Shown here one piece after another: positions 26,756-35,980 of a stretch of DNA of 64,000 nt; position 1 is the stretch's first letter; every line of letters begins with the position of its first letter. Position numbers and translations under genes: made by a program. The notes under the pieces were generated by a model, which had not been told where the DNA came from, searched no databases, and saw only the letters and a program-made list of their open reading frames with translations. Origin of the DNA: an uncultured Lachnospiraceae bacterium (lineage in GTDB: Bacteria; Bacillota; Clostridia; Lachnospirales; Lachnospiraceae); assembly GCA_945609985.1 (NCBI GenBank), contig CALYZQ010000001.1:24167-88166 (forward strand), in the 5' to 3' direction.

Positions 26756-27129
26756 CTCAGCCCTCCATAATCTTCATATATTTCGTCAATCAATGCATGA
26801 ACTTCCTCACGGGAAATATTTTTACAACTGCTCTTTGCAAGTATTACCCGCAATTCTCTCTTTAACTCATTCAGCGTATGCATTCTATCCACATCAATGG
26901 CAATCACTGCACCTCTTCTTCTGTCAACCTTTACATAACCCTCCTGTTTCAAAACAGTGTATGCCTTGTTTACCGTATGCATGTTGATACCAATTGTATC
27001 TGCCAGCTGTCGCACACTGGGAAGCGAATCGCCCTCCCGAAACTGTGCCGTAGCAATACCCATAATAATCTGATTGCGCAGCTGCAGGTACAAAGCTTCA
27101 TCACTGTTAAAATCTATTTGAATTATCAT
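26752..27129 (-). CDS. GntR-family regulator, YtrA-like
   Basis: 125 residues. The winged helix-turn-helix spans ALYLQLRNQIIMGIATAQFREGDSLPSVRQLADTIGINMHTVNKAYTVLKQEGYVKVDRRRGAVI. A short C-terminal helical tail follows in place of a large effector domain, as in the YtrA subgroup. ATG 27129 (MIIQIDFNSDEAL) follows AAAGGAGCAGAT. It overlaps clpC by 4 bases, so the two are translationally coupled and this regulator probably controls the pair. YtrA regulators usually accompany ABC transporters; the link to clpC is notable. Confidence 0.9.
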   Translation of the reverse strand: MIIQIDFNSDEALYLQLRNQIIMGIATAQFREGDSLPSVRQLADTIGINMHTVNKAYTVLKQEGYVKVDRRRGAVIAIDVDRMHTLNELKRELRVILAKSSCKNISREEVHALIDEIYEDYGGLR

Positions 27130-27245
27130 ATCTGCTCCTTTCCGCACAATACGCAATCACATTTCATTTTGTTATATTCATATTATAACAGCTGTCAAAA
27201 AGCTGTCAACCTCACATACATAAAGTTTATAGTTTTTTATCAATT

Positions 27246-27284
27246 AAAAAGCGACAATAGAAGTGTATTAACTTCCATTATCGC
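27246..27284 (-). terminator. Terminator after the SH3-domain gene
   Basis: On the minus strand GCGATAATGGAAGT-TAATAC-ACTTCTATTGTCGC forms a 14-bp stem with G-U, followed by TTTTTAATTG. Confidence 0.85.
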
Positions 27285-27299
27285 CTTTTATTTCATGTT

Positions 27300-28727
27300 C
27301 TAGCTTTCTTCTTCGCCATCCCAGTGCAGAAATTCAAATTCAAACTCATCGTCATCCTGCATAAAATTCTTAGACTTCCATCCTGCGTTCTGGGCTCCGC
27401 CTGCCTTTACAGTTTCAGGCGCTTTTACCTCCTGAGGCTTTATGGTACTTACCGGACGTTCCTGCTTAGGCTGTGCTTCACCCGCCGGTCTTGTTCCCTG
27501 CTGCGCGCTACCATTTGCCTGCCTGGTCGGCTGCTGTGCACCGCCGCTTGCCTGTCTGGTCATCTGCGCCCCTGCATTTGCAGGACGTGCCTGTTGGGAC
27601 TGGCTTCCTGCCACTCTCGCTCCCTGCGCAGGCTTTGCACCGCTTTGCTTCTCCGCACCCACTGTATGCATTACCTTCTGGTTACTTCCCTGCGGTCTGC
27701 TTTCGCTACGTCTGCGAATGGTCTCACGTTCTACCTCTCTAATGTATGCAGAATCCATCATATCTTTGATTCTATATACCAAAAATGCGATTGCTCCACC
27801 CATGGCAATAAGTAATATTACCAAAAGAATAATCGTGGTCTTTTGACCCTTTACTTTCTTATGTTCCTTCTCCCAATCCGCGTATAGCTGCTGGTTCTGA
27901 TTTGCCACATTGAACATGTCGTCAATTGCATATTTCACACCTTCCACGTTGTTAATCAGATACCACTTCTCATTGTCATAGCTTGTCTCATAATCCTTGG
28001 AAACCACCACCGGATTATCAGACGGCAGTGACGGCTCATCTGCCGGCGGAAGCACAACTGGGTCATCTGCTACCGGAGGCGTAAGCTCACCGGAAAGTTC
28101 CACATAATCCGAACGGATAAATCCTTTTACTTCCGTACCGTTATTGATAAAATTCACCTGATACCATACTTTACCGTCAGTACCATTGGCTTTACCGGTC
28201 ACAGTAATTGCCATGCCTTTTTCTACCGCAGTCACAATCTGGCTGGTGGTGGATGCATTACTTCTTACGCGCACCTTTTGGCTACCTGTAACACTGGCAC
28301 TGATAGGGTTCACCGGCTCCACTGTTGCCGGTGTCTCCGGTGTGGAAGGTTCCGGTGTGGCAGTTGTAGTTGTCTCATTCACCTTAGTAGGAGGGGTAGT
28401 GCCGTCTGTAATCTGAACCAAATCTGAACGGATATATCCCAAAGTATCCGCATCTACAAAAATCTGATACCAGATTTTTCCGTCCTCGCCAGTAGTCTGA
28501 TGGTTAATGGTCACCACTGAATCTTTAAAAGCGCTGCCAAGAGCCTTACTGGAACCGTTTGGCTCCTTACGGATATTTGCACTGCTTGCCGTAACCTTTC
28601 CCTGACTCTGCGCATGGCTTAAAAGTGTAAACTGTTCCACACACAAACCCAGTGTGAGAGCCAGCAACAATGCCGATGCACACATCATAATCTTTTTCCC
28701 CAAGTGCATTTTACTTACTCTTCTCAT
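27300..28727 (-). CDS. Membrane protein with two bacterial SH3 domains
   Basis: 475 residues. A signal-like hydrophobic segment lies at 13-33 (IMMCASALLLALTLGLCVEQF). Two SH3-type domains follow at about 40-108 (VTASSANIRKEPNGSSKALG) and 142-212 (VRVRSNASTTSQIVTAVEKG), joined by a Thr/Pro linker. A single transmembrane segment sits near 305-325 (TIILLVILLIAMGGAIAFLVY). The 150-residue cytoplasmic tail is rich in Q, A, R and P and ends acidic. Such SH3 domains usually bind cell-wall peptides, so it may sense or anchor at the wall. ATG 28727 follows AAAGGATGGCAT. Divided from clpC-gntR by its terminator. Confidence 0.82.
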   Translation of the reverse strand: MRRVSKMHLGKKIMMCASALLLALTLGLCVEQFTLLSHAQSQGKVTASSANIRKEPNGSSKALGSAFKDSVVTINHQTTGEDGKIWYQIFVDADTLGYIRSDLVQITDGTTPPTKVNETTTTATPEPSTPETPATVEPVNPISASVTGSQKVRVRSNASTTSQIVTAVEKGMAITVTGKANGTDGKVWYQVNFINNGTEVKGFIRSDYVELSGELTPPVADDPVVLPPADEPSLPSDNPVVVSKDYETSYDNEKWYLINNVEGVKYAIDDMFNVANQNQQLYADWEKEHKKVKGQKTTIILLVILLIAMGGAIAFLVYRIKDMMDSAYIREVERETIRRRSESRPQGSNQKVMHTVGAEKQSGAKPAQGARVAGSQSQQARPANAGAQMTRQASGGAQQPTRQANGSAQQGTRPAGEAQPKQERPVSTIKPQEVKAPETVKAGGAQNAGWKSKNFMQDDDEFEFEFLHWDGEEES

Positions 28728-28778
28728 ATGCCATCCTTTCTCAACTAACCTTCTCTGTTGATATTTATCTCATAAATG

Positions 28779-30056
28779 TTATACCAAATCAATTGCCTTG
28801 CCGATATCATTACGCTTATACTTATTTGCAAAGGAAACCCATTCCGTCGCTTCATATGCCTTCGCACGCGCTTCTTTCAAGGTAGCTCCCTTGGCCGTTA
28901 CACCTAACACACGACCACCGTTAGTTACGATGCGTCCCTTATCGTCAAACTTGCTTCCTGCATGGAAACAGAAGTAATCATCCTTATCATCAAAGTTCTC
29001 AAGACCGGTAATTTCAAAGCCCTTCTCATAGCTCTCAGGATATCCATCAGATGCAAGTACCACACAAACTGCCGCATTGTCTTCAAATTCCAAATCAATC
29101 TGATCCAAAGTACCGTCAATGCAGGCATCAATCACATCCATGATGTCGTTCTTCATACGGCAGAGAACTACCTGTGTCTCAGGATCTCCGAATCTTGCGT
29201 TGTACTCAAGCACTCTGGGACCATTGGGGGTAAGCATAAGTCCGAAGAAAATAACACCCTTAAACTCTCTTCCCTCTGCTGCCATAGCATCCACGGTAGC
29301 CTGATATATATATTTCTTGCAGAACTCGTCCACTTCCGCAGTATAGAAGGGAGTGGGTGAAAAGGTTCCCATACCGCCGGTATTCAATCCCTCATCATTA
29401 TCCTTTGCACGCTTATGATCCTGTGCGGAAGTCATAATCTTAATATTTTTACCATCCACAAAGGACAACACGGAAACCTCAGGGCCTGTGATAAACTCTT
29501 CAATTACCATACGGTTTCCTGCGCTTCCGAAGTGCTTATCAAGCATAATCTCTTTTACGCCTGCCTTCGCCTCCTCTAAGGTATTGCAAATCAAAACACC
29601 CTTACCGAGAGCAAGACCATCCGCCTTAAGTACGATAGGCATGGGCGCAGTCTCCAAATATGCCAGTGCCTTGTTGGGGTCATCAAAGTTTTCATAGGCT
29701 GCGGTGGGAATATTGTATTTCTTCATAAGGTCCTTGGAAAACGCTTTACTTCCCTCTAAGATAGCTGCCTTTTTATTAGGTCCGAAGGTACGGATACCTG
29801 CTGCCTGCAGTTCATCCACAAGTCCACCCACCAAGGGATCATCCGGTGCCACAAACACCAAATCCACTTCCTTTTCCTTTGCGTAAGCAACAACCTTATC
29901 AAATTCCATCACACCGATGGAGGGCTCACACTCTGCAATCTGTGCAATACCGGCATTGCCGGGTACACAATAAAGCTTCTCCACTCTTTTACTCTTTTTC
30001 ATGCTAATTGCGATGGCATGCTCACGTCCGCCTCCGCCTACGATTAAAACCTTCAT
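28779..30056 (-). CDS. purD: Phosphoribosylamine-glycine ligase
   Basis: 425 residues, GAR synthetase, joining glycine to phosphoribosylamine with ATP. It starts MKVLIVGGGGREHAIA. The ATP-grasp core has FGPNKKAAILEGSKAFSKDLMKKYNIPTA, PIVLKADGLALGKGV and the metal-binding LEYNARFGDPETQVVL. Normal length. Start follows GAGGTATCATC. It is the last gene of purE-purM-purN-purD, 66 bases after purN. Confidence 0.96.
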   Translation of the reverse strand: MKVLIVGGGGREHAIAISMKKSKRVEKLYCVPGNAGIAQIAECEPSIGVMEFDKVVAYAKEKEVDLVFVAPDDPLVGGLVDELQAAGIRTFGPNKKAAILEGSKAFSKDLMKKYNIPTAAYENFDDPNKALAYLETAPMPIVLKADGLALGKGVLICNTLEEAKAGVKEIMLDKHFGSAGNRMVIEEFITGPEVSVLSFVDGKNIKIMTSAQDHKRAKDNDEGLNTGGMGTFSPTPFYTAEVDEFCKKYIYQATVDAMAAEGREFKGVIFFGLMLTPNGPRVLEYNARFGDPETQVVLCRMKNDIMDVIDACIDGTLDQIDLEFEDNAAVCVVLASDGYPESYEKGFEITGLENFDDKDDYFCFHAGSKFDDKGRIVTNGGRVLGVTAKGATLKEARAKAYEATEWVSFANKYKRNDIGKAIDLV

Positions 30057-30122
30057 GATGATACCTCACTTATATTTTAAATATGCTCTATGTATACTGC
30101 CTGTCTCGTTACAAACAGTTCT

Positions 30123-30746
30123 CTACACATGTCTTACCTTACCATCAACCACTGCAATACGGCCGTTTGCAATATCATCGATTGCCTTAGGAAGGATAAT
30201 CCACTCCGCCTGCTCCATAACACGCTGCTGCAATACTTCTGCCGTGTCATCCTCTTCTATCATGACCGGCTTTTGGGCAATGATGGGACCCTCGTCCATG
30301 CCTTCCGTCACAAAATGAACGGTAGCTCCCGTCACCTTCACGCCACGCTCCAATGCCTTTTCATGCACCTTCAATCCATAGTATCCCACTCCGCAGAAGG
30401 AGGGGATTAAGGAAGGATGAATATTGATAATACGGTTGCTGTATTTCTTTACCATAGCTTCCGGAATCGCCACCAAAAATCCTGCGAGCACTACCAAATC
30501 CGGTGTAAACTCTTCCACCTTGGCAAGCAGAGCGTCATTAAATGTAGCCCTGTCTGCAAAATCCTTGGGAGACACACTGACAGCCGGAATGCCTGCTGCC
30601 TTTGCCCTGTCAAGACTCTTTACGGTCTTGTTGTTGCTGATAACACCTACAAGCTCGGCATTTGTAATCTTATCAGCCTTTATGGCATCAATAATTGCCT
30701 GTAAATTGGTACCACCGCCGGATACCAAAACCACAACTCTTAGCAT
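30123..30746 (-). CDS. purN: Phosphoribosylglycinamide formyltransferase
   Basis: 207 residues, transferring formyl from 10-formyl-THF to GAR. The N-terminus [21 protein letters not shown] binds the phosphoribosyl group. The catalytic region is [51 protein letters not shown], with the N-x-H-P-S-L and H-x-V-T-x-x-x-D elements. It overlaps the end of purM by 7 bases. Confidence 0.95.
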   Translation of the reverse strand: MLRVVVLVSGGGTNLQAIIDAIKADKITNAELVGVISNNKTVKSLDRAKAAGIPAVSVSPKDFADRATFNDALLAKVEEFTPDLVVLAGFLVAIPEAMVKKYSNRIINIHPSLIPSFCGVGYYGLKVHEKALERGVKVTGATVHFVTEGMDEGPIIAQKPVMIEEDDTAEVLQQRVMEQAEWIILPKAIDDIANGRIAVVDGKVRHV

Positions 30747-31765
30747 AATGTTACACCCTTCTCACCAGCTTCACAGGTACCTACAATGTATGCGGTATCT
30801 CCTGCCGCCTTAATTGCTTCCATGGTCTTGTCCACGTCAGCGGGATCAACAGCAAGCACCATACCAAGACCCATGTTGTAAGTATTGTACATCATATCCT
30901 CTTCGATATTTCCTGTCTTCTGTAATAATTTGAAGATTGCGGGAATCTCGTAGCTGTCCTTCTTTACAACGGCACGCACACCATCAGGAAGCATTCTGGG
31001 AATATTCTCCTGGAAACCGCCGCCTGTGATATGGCTGCAACCGTGCACGGTAACGCCTGCATCCTTAATGGACTTCAGCGCCTTTACATAAATTCTGGTG
31101 GGTGCAATCAGAGCCTCACCCAGAGTAGTACCAAGCTCATCATAATATGTATTCAGGCTCTCCGTGGTCATCTCAAACACCTTACGCACCAAAGAGAAAC
31201 CATTGGAATGAACGCCGGAGGAAGCAATACCAATCAGGGTATCTCCCGCTTTAATCTTCTCACCGGTAATCAAATCCTTCTCATCAACCACACCAACTGC
31301 AAAGCCTGCCAAATCATACTCATCCTCGGGCATAAGACCGGGATGCTCTGCGGTCTCGCCACCAATCAGTGCACAGCCGGACTGCTTACAGCCCTCAGCC
31401 ACACCCTTAACGATGGTTGCAATCTTCTCAGGGTAGTTCTTACCACATGCAATGTAATCCAAGAAGAATAAAGGCTCACCACCTGCACATGCCACGTCAT
31501 TTACACACATTGCCACTGCATCAATACCGATGGTATCATGCTTATCCATCAAAAATGCAAGCTTTACCTTGGTACCGCATCCGTCTGTGCCTGACAGAAG
31601 AATGGGGTTCTCCATATCCTTAATTGCTGCCAATGAAAATGCTCCGGAAAATCCGCCAAGACCACCCAATACTTCGGGGCGCATGGTCTCCTTTACATGC
31701 TTTTTCATAAGCTCCACTGACTTGTATCCTGCTTCAATATCTACTCCGGCTTTCTTGTAATCCAT
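30740..31765 (-). CDS. purM: Phosphoribosylformylglycinamidine cyclo-ligase
   Basis: 341 residues, AIR synthetase, closing the imidazole ring of FGAM with ATP. Features are [72 protein letters not shown] and [20 protein letters not shown]. Normal length. The start ATG 31765 is 23 bases after the purE stop. Confidence 0.96.
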   Translation of the reverse strand: MDYKKAGVDIEAGYKSVELMKKHVKETMRPEVLGGLGGFSGAFSLAAIKDMENPILLSGTDGCGTKVKLAFLMDKHDTIGIDAVAMCVNDVACAGGEPLFFLDYIACGKNYPEKIATIVKGVAEGCKQSGCALIGGETAEHPGLMPEDEYDLAGFAVGVVDEKDLITGEKIKAGDTLIGIASSGVHSNGFSLVRKVFEMTTESLNTYYDELGTTLGEALIAPTRIYVKALKSIKDAGVTVHGCSHITGGGFQENIPRMLPDGVRAVVKKDSYEIPAIFKLLQKTGNIEEDMMYNTYNMGLGMVLAVDPADVDKTMEAIKAAGDTAYIVGTCEAGEKGVTLC

Positions 31766-31787
31766 TTTAAATTCTCCTCGTTTTGTA

Positions 31788-32324
31788 TTATTTCTTCATA
31801 CCGTCCAGGTATGCTTTATATCCTACTTCCTTAAGCTTTGCATCCTTATTCACTACCTGATCCTTCAAAGATGCACTGTAGTCCTTAAGACGCTGTAACA
31901 AATCCGCATCAGAGGTTGCCAAAATCTTAGCAGCCAAAAGTCCTGCATTGGCACCGCCGTTAATTGCCACGGTAGCCACAGGAATACCTGAGGGCATCTG
32001 TACTATTGAGTAAAGAGAGTCACGGCCTCCGAGAGAAGTTGTGTGCATGGGAATACCGATTACCGGCATAGGGAAAATCGCCGCACACATACCGGGCAAA
32101 TGCGCTGCCATGCCTGCGCCTGCAATAATCACCTTGAAGCCTTTCTCCTCTGCACTCTTCGCGTACTCGAAAAACACATCCGGTTCTCTGTGTGCACTGA
32201 TAATGGTCATCTCGTAAGGGATATTCAGCTCCTCCAAAATATCTGCCGCCTTTGCCATAACAGGCATATCGGAATCACTTCCCATCACAATACCAACCTT
32301 AGACACCTTTTCTAAACTAGCCAT
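31788..32324 (-). CDS. purE: N5-carboxyaminoimidazole ribonucleotide mutase
   Basis: 178 residues, class I PurE. The phosphate-binding loop is [13 protein letters not shown], and the active site has [17 protein letters not shown] and [15 protein letters not shown], with [22 protein letters not shown]. The true start is ATG 32324 behind AAGGAGGATGTC. No purK partner is next to it. First gene of the purEMND operon, behind a recognisable promoter. Confidence 0.95.
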   Translation of the reverse strand: MASLEKVSKVGIVMGSDSDMPVMAKAADILEELNIPYEMTIISAHREPDVFFEYAKSAEEKGFKVIIAGAGMAAHLPGMCAAIFPMPVIGIPMHTTSLGGRDSLYSIVQMPSGIPVATVAINGGANAGLLAAKILATSDADLLQRLKDYSASLKDQVVNKDAKLKEVGYKAYLDGMKK

Positions 32325-32360
32325 GACATCCTCCTTAATTTGCAATATATTTCCACCTTT

Positions 32361-32389
32361 AGTTTACTAAAATTAACAGTGGTATGCAA
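32361..32389 (-). promoter_or_regulatory. Promoter of the purEMND operon
   Basis: On the minus strand TTGCAT, 17 bases, TAAACT, about 35 bases before purE. No riboswitch-like folding was found in this short leader. Confidence 0.55.
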
Positions 32390-32472
32390 CCTTTATCTTC
32401 TTAATTTTTTCTTTTTGTGGCAAAGTTCGAATTATTTTGCTTCCCACACCTTTTCTCTGTGCAAATTGCTCG

Positions 32473-34545
32473 TTATGCTTCAAACGCTCTATTTAATTCC
32501 TCCGTACCCGAAAGCACAAATCTGCCCTTTTGGATAATGGGTATCTTTACACCATCCGTTCTCACGGCATTAAGTTCTCCCAGTTCATCATAGGGAATTG
32601 TAATATCCGTGTGACAGTTAAAATATGCTTTCTCCGGTCTGCTGTTTCGAAGCAGTGACACTTCATTGTCCTTTGCCACAATCTCCTTGCCGTCCGGATT
32701 ATATACTCTAATCTCCTCCGTATGGGAATAACAGGTATCTCCCACTGCAAAGTGAGGGCCCATTTTCTCAGCTATCAGGATGGGAAGCTTATCCTCCACC
32801 ATAAGCTTGTTTGCAATTACATAAGCGGTGGTATTGGTACCGATTGCAAACTCTCCTATGGGGAGGGTCTTATGGCGAAACAGCACATTTTCTTTGATAA
32901 ATGCCCTATTCTCTTCTTCCTTCTCAAAATTGTCACAGGTATAGTCCGTTATCATTCCATCCTCAAAGGTAATCGCCAGATTACGGAATTCCAGACCGTT
33001 TAAATATACCTTTTTCACATGAAGCAAACCGTTTGTCCCTTTCAGCACGGGAGAGGTAAACACTTCACCCACCGGAATATTCACATCCGCCACACAATTT
33101 TCAAATATGGTTTCCTTTGCAGGATTTGTAAGCTTGTGTAGGTTAATGCGTAAATCTGTACGATTCTCTCCACATCCCTTTATTTCACAATAATCTGCCG
33201 TATCCAGCACGTCAATCAGCTTCTGCTGAATTCCCTGATACAGCTTATAGTCCAGCGTATTAATCCGGATGGTCTCCTCAAACAGCTCCTCAAAAACATC
33301 TCCGATTTCCGGGATAGGAAAAGCTATAATGGTAAAGCTTCTCTCCTCCTCTAAAATATAATTACGCTGTAGTTCTCCCGCCTTTTGACGGTATTCTACC
33401 CAAAGAGCATTCTGCTCCTCACTAAGTCTTAAACTCTCCGGCTTATTCACCGGTTCAAAATCCTTCTCACCGAAAGTCTCTACAAGTGCCGGCCCTGCAT
33501 AGCCCAGTGCCGCATCCTTATACTCCTCAAAGGCTGTATGGCTGACCTCCAGCCTGCGGTTCATATAAATTTTGTCAAAGAACAATGCCTTGTCGTCCTT
33601 GTGGTCAAAATCATACTGCCTGTTGGGCTCCCCACCGTAAAATCCTGTTTTGAAAATAGAGGGATTATACAAAATACTATAAGGATTTCTGTAGATAACA
33701 GGCTTAAGTCCAATTTTATCGTAATTTTCTATGGCACGTTTTATCATGCGTTCAAAGCCAAGGCGGTAACGGATATCTACCACCTTCTTTTTGGATAAAT
33801 CCTTATTGCCCATCACAAAACCCATGCGATACCCTTCCGTATAAGTATCTGCCATGGTACAAATGGTTTCCTCGGGAAGAGACGCCATAAACCGTGCCAT
33901 CGTAAGCTCATTTTCACTGATATACTCACCATATGCAAACAGATACCGAACATCAGACAAATCCTGCTTCATCACAATATCTGCCGCAAAGGTTTCCTCT
34001 CCCGTCACCAGTTCCTTTGTGCGCTGCAGGGTAGCCACATCCGCATAATCACTGACAAACCAATAAATCATCTGGCGGATGCTCTCATAACCGGGAAGCA
34101 TACCATTTTCCTGCCACTCATAGGAAAATGCTGCATAAATCTCCAAAAAGAGTTCCATGCGAATTACTGTTTCAAAGGTTTTTCCTTCATAAACAAAACC
34201 AATGAGACTGCGCATTTCAGTATACAAAAATGAAAGCAGCGCTCCAAATTCTTCTCCCAGCTCTTTCACCGCGTATGTCGGGTTGGCATAACTCACTTCA
34301 TAATTTTCCTCAAGTATATCCTCATACAGGGCGTGGTTTCTTTGCAGCAGTTCCTCTATAGGAGCACTTTTAAGACCGCCTGCTCCGATAAACGCCGCGG
34401 TCTCATCCATCTGTATCAAAAAGGAAGCCACCTTGACAAAGTACTTTTCAAAAGCAGGATTTCCAAAGTGCTCCTCCCTGATTTCATAAATTCTCGCCAA
34501 GGCAAGCGAATGCCTTTCCTTCATCATTTCATCCATATCAGTCAT
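32473..34545 (-). CDS. M29-type (thermophilic aminopeptidase-like) peptidase with long N-terminal extension
   Basis: 690 residues. The C-terminal 380 resemble M29 aminopeptidases: DLRINLHKLTNPAKETIFENCVADVNIPVGEVFTSPV, GEFAIGTNTTAYVIAN and IAEKMGPHFAVGDTCYSH carry the expected Glu/His metal ligands. The first 300 residues are helical and not part of the classic 370-410 residue enzyme (EEFGALLSFLYTEMRSLIGFVYEG). No signal peptide, so a cytosolic peptide-trimming role is likely. Start ATG 34545 with AAAGGG upstream. No operon partner is evident. Confidence 0.8.
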   Translation of the reverse strand: MTDMDEMMKERHSLALARIYEIREEHFGNPAFEKYFVKVASFLIQMDETAAFIGAGGLKSAPIEELLQRNHALYEDILEENYEVSYANPTYAVKELGEEFGALLSFLYTEMRSLIGFVYEGKTFETVIRMELFLEIYAAFSYEWQENGMLPGYESIRQMIYWFVSDYADVATLQRTKELVTGEETFAADIVMKQDLSDVRYLFAYGEYISENELTMARFMASLPEETICTMADTYTEGYRMGFVMGNKDLSKKKVVDIRYRLGFERMIKRAIENYDKIGLKPVIYRNPYSILYNPSIFKTGFYGGEPNRQYDFDHKDDKALFFDKIYMNRRLEVSHTAFEEYKDAALGYAGPALVETFGEKDFEPVNKPESLRLSEEQNALWVEYRQKAGELQRNYILEEERSFTIIAFPIPEIGDVFEELFEETIRINTLDYKLYQGIQQKLIDVLDTADYCEIKGCGENRTDLRINLHKLTNPAKETIFENCVADVNIPVGEVFTSPVLKGTNGLLHVKKVYLNGLEFRNLAITFEDGMITDYTCDNFEKEEENRAFIKENVLFRHKTLPIGEFAIGTNTTAYVIANKLMVEDKLPILIAEKMGPHFAVGDTCYSHTEEIRVYNPDGKEIVAKDNEVSLLRNSRPEKAYFNCHTDITIPYDELGELNAVRTDGVKIPIIQKGRFVLSGTEELNRAFEA

Positions 34546-34567
34546 TAAAACACCCTTTCACACCAAA

Positions 34568-34885
34568 TCAGTTCATTCTTCCCAGATAGAGCAGACAGCC
34601 TATGCCTATCAGAACCACACTATTGAAAACTGTCCCCAAACAGGGAAACAGCTTGTAATTTTCCTTCTCCTTCAAGGTCACTATACCAAGAACCAGACCA
34701 ACTACCGAAAAGATAGTCGAAAGCAGTCCAGTCACTCCGTAACCGCCCTTTGCATTTCCACCGTTTTTATAGGTCAGATAAATTACAATTATCATGGAAA
34801 TCAGACTTATAATGCCCAGAATCATGGACATAATCGCCTTGTCCGAATGCTTTTTATTGGTAAAAATATAATTTTTTCTCTTCAT
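34568..34885 (-). CDS. Small membrane protein (probably DUF6142)
   Basis: 105 residues: a basic N-terminus (MKRKNYIFTNKKHSDKAIM) and three hydrophobic segments (MILGIISLISMIIVIYLTY, GVTGLLSTIFSVVGLVLGIVTL, VFNSVVLIGIGCLLYLG). Clostridial relatives are placed in DUF6142 as far as I recall. It has only a weak ribosome-binding site. It lies 22 bases upstream of the peptidase gene and after a terminator, so it may lead that transcript. Confidence 0.7.
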   Translation of the reverse strand: MKRKNYIFTNKKHSDKAIMSMILGIISLISMIIVIYLTYKNGGNAKGGYGVTGLLSTIFSVVGLVLGIVTLKEKENYKLFPCLGTVFNSVVLIGIGCLLYLGRMN

Positions 34886-34908
34886 ATTTACTCATTTCCA
34901 TAAAAGTC

Positions 34909-34937
34909 TAAAAGGCACTCCCCTGCGGAAATGCCTG
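34909..34937 (-). terminator. Terminator after pyrE and the 50-residue gene
   Basis: On the minus strand GGCATTTCC-GCAG-GGGAGTGCC forms a 9-bp stem with two G-U pairs, followed by TTTTAG. Confidence 0.7.
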
Positions 34938-34956
34938 ATAGCTCAATCTCACTTAT

Positions 34957-35109
34957 TTAGAACAAAATTTTGGACTTGCCGGAAATCAGCTTTGCGCCAC
35001 TGATAATCAGAAGCACACCTGTGGCGATTCCCACCACCAGGGAAACTACTCCCATTATAATATTTGCAACACCTGCACCGCTCATCGTTTTATAAACTTT
35101 TTCTTCCAT
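34957..35109 (-). CDS. 50-residue membrane protein (below ORF-track cutoff)
   Basis: ATG at 35109 follows GAGGAGGAAGCGC, an excellent ribosome-binding site. The product starts MEEKVYKTMSGAGVANIIMGV and continues as one or two hydrophobic helices (VVSLVVGIATGVLLIISGAK), ending KSKILF. There is no known family; it looks like a small integral membrane protein. It lies 58 bases after pyrE and before a terminator, so it probably shares the pyrE transcript. Confidence 0.8.
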   Translation of the reverse strand: MEEKVYKTMSGAGVANIIMGVVSLVVGIATGVLLIISGAKLISGKSKILF

Positions 35110-35167
35110 GCGCTTCCTCCTCATCTTTTATTAATGTAAATATTGCCTTATGCGAATTCCTCTGTAT

Positions 35168-35845
35168 TTATACACCGTATTCCTTGTAATACTCGTCAAT
35201 AGCCGCCTTCAAGGTATCATCAATATAAACATTGCCGTTATACTCTTTGTTATACAGATGCTCAATAACATCGGACATGGTTACGATGGCATTTGCTTCA
35301 AAACCATACTTCTCCTTAATCTCCTCTAAAGCACGCTTCTCACCGCCAAGGCCTTTTTCACAGCGATCCAAAGATACCATCAAACCGATGATTTCCACAT
35401 TTGCCGCACCTCTTACCTTGGGAACGGTTTCCTCCATGGACTTACCGGAAGTAGTAACATCCTCAATCATCACTACGCGATCGCCGTCCTTTAACTTACT
35501 GCCCAGGAAGCTTCCCTTATCCGCACCGTGATCCTTCTCCTCCTTACGGTCGGAGCAGTAACGTATCTCCTTGCCGTAAAGCTTGCTGTATGCAATGGCA
35601 GTCACAACGCTGATGGGAATACCCTTGTATGCAGGTCCGAACAACACATCGAAATCATCTCCGTAAGTATTATGAATTGCCTTTGCGTAATACTCGCCCA
35701 GCCCCATCAACTGGCTGCCTGTCACATATGCACCCGCATTCATAAAGAAAGGTGACTTACGTCCGCTCTTTAATGTAAACTCACCAAACTTTAATACCTG
35801 ACAATCTACCATAAACTCAATAAACTCCTGCTTGTAACTTTCCAT
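35168..35845 (-). CDS. pyrE: Orotate phosphoribosyltransferase
   Basis: 225 residues, converting orotate + PRPP to OMP. The PRPP motif is VVMIEDVTTSGKSMEET. The N-terminal region is FTLKSGRKSPFFMNAGAYVTGSQL, and FGPAYKGIPISVV is also conserved. Start follows AAGGAGGATGAACA. pyrF, the next enzyme, is 8 kb away; the two are not in one operon. A promoter with 17-base spacing lies just upstream. Confidence 0.95.
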   Translation of the reverse strand: MESYKQEFIEFMVDCQVLKFGEFTLKSGRKSPFFMNAGAYVTGSQLMGLGEYYAKAIHNTYGDDFDVLFGPAYKGIPISVVTAIAYSKLYGKEIRYCSDRKEEKDHGADKGSFLGSKLKDGDRVVMIEDVTTSGKSMEETVPKVRGAANVEIIGLMVSLDRCEKGLGGEKRALEEIKEKYGFEANAIVTMSDVIEHLYNKEYNGNVYIDDTLKAAIDEYYKEYGV

Positions 35846-35878
35846 TGTTCATCCTCCTTAACATCCAATATCCCATTC

Positions 35879-35907
35879 ATACTACCATAAAACCATGTAT
35901 TTTTCAA
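35879..35907 (-). promoter_or_regulatory. Promoter for pyrE
   Basis: On the minus strand TTGAAA, 17 bases, TAGTAT, about 35 bases before the start. The short leader has no obvious attenuator. Confidence 0.6.
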
Positions 35908-35980
35908 CTATCCAGTATCTATTCATCCTATAAATTTCTTAATATCTTTTTCAATGCTTAACACATTCCATTTGCAGATG

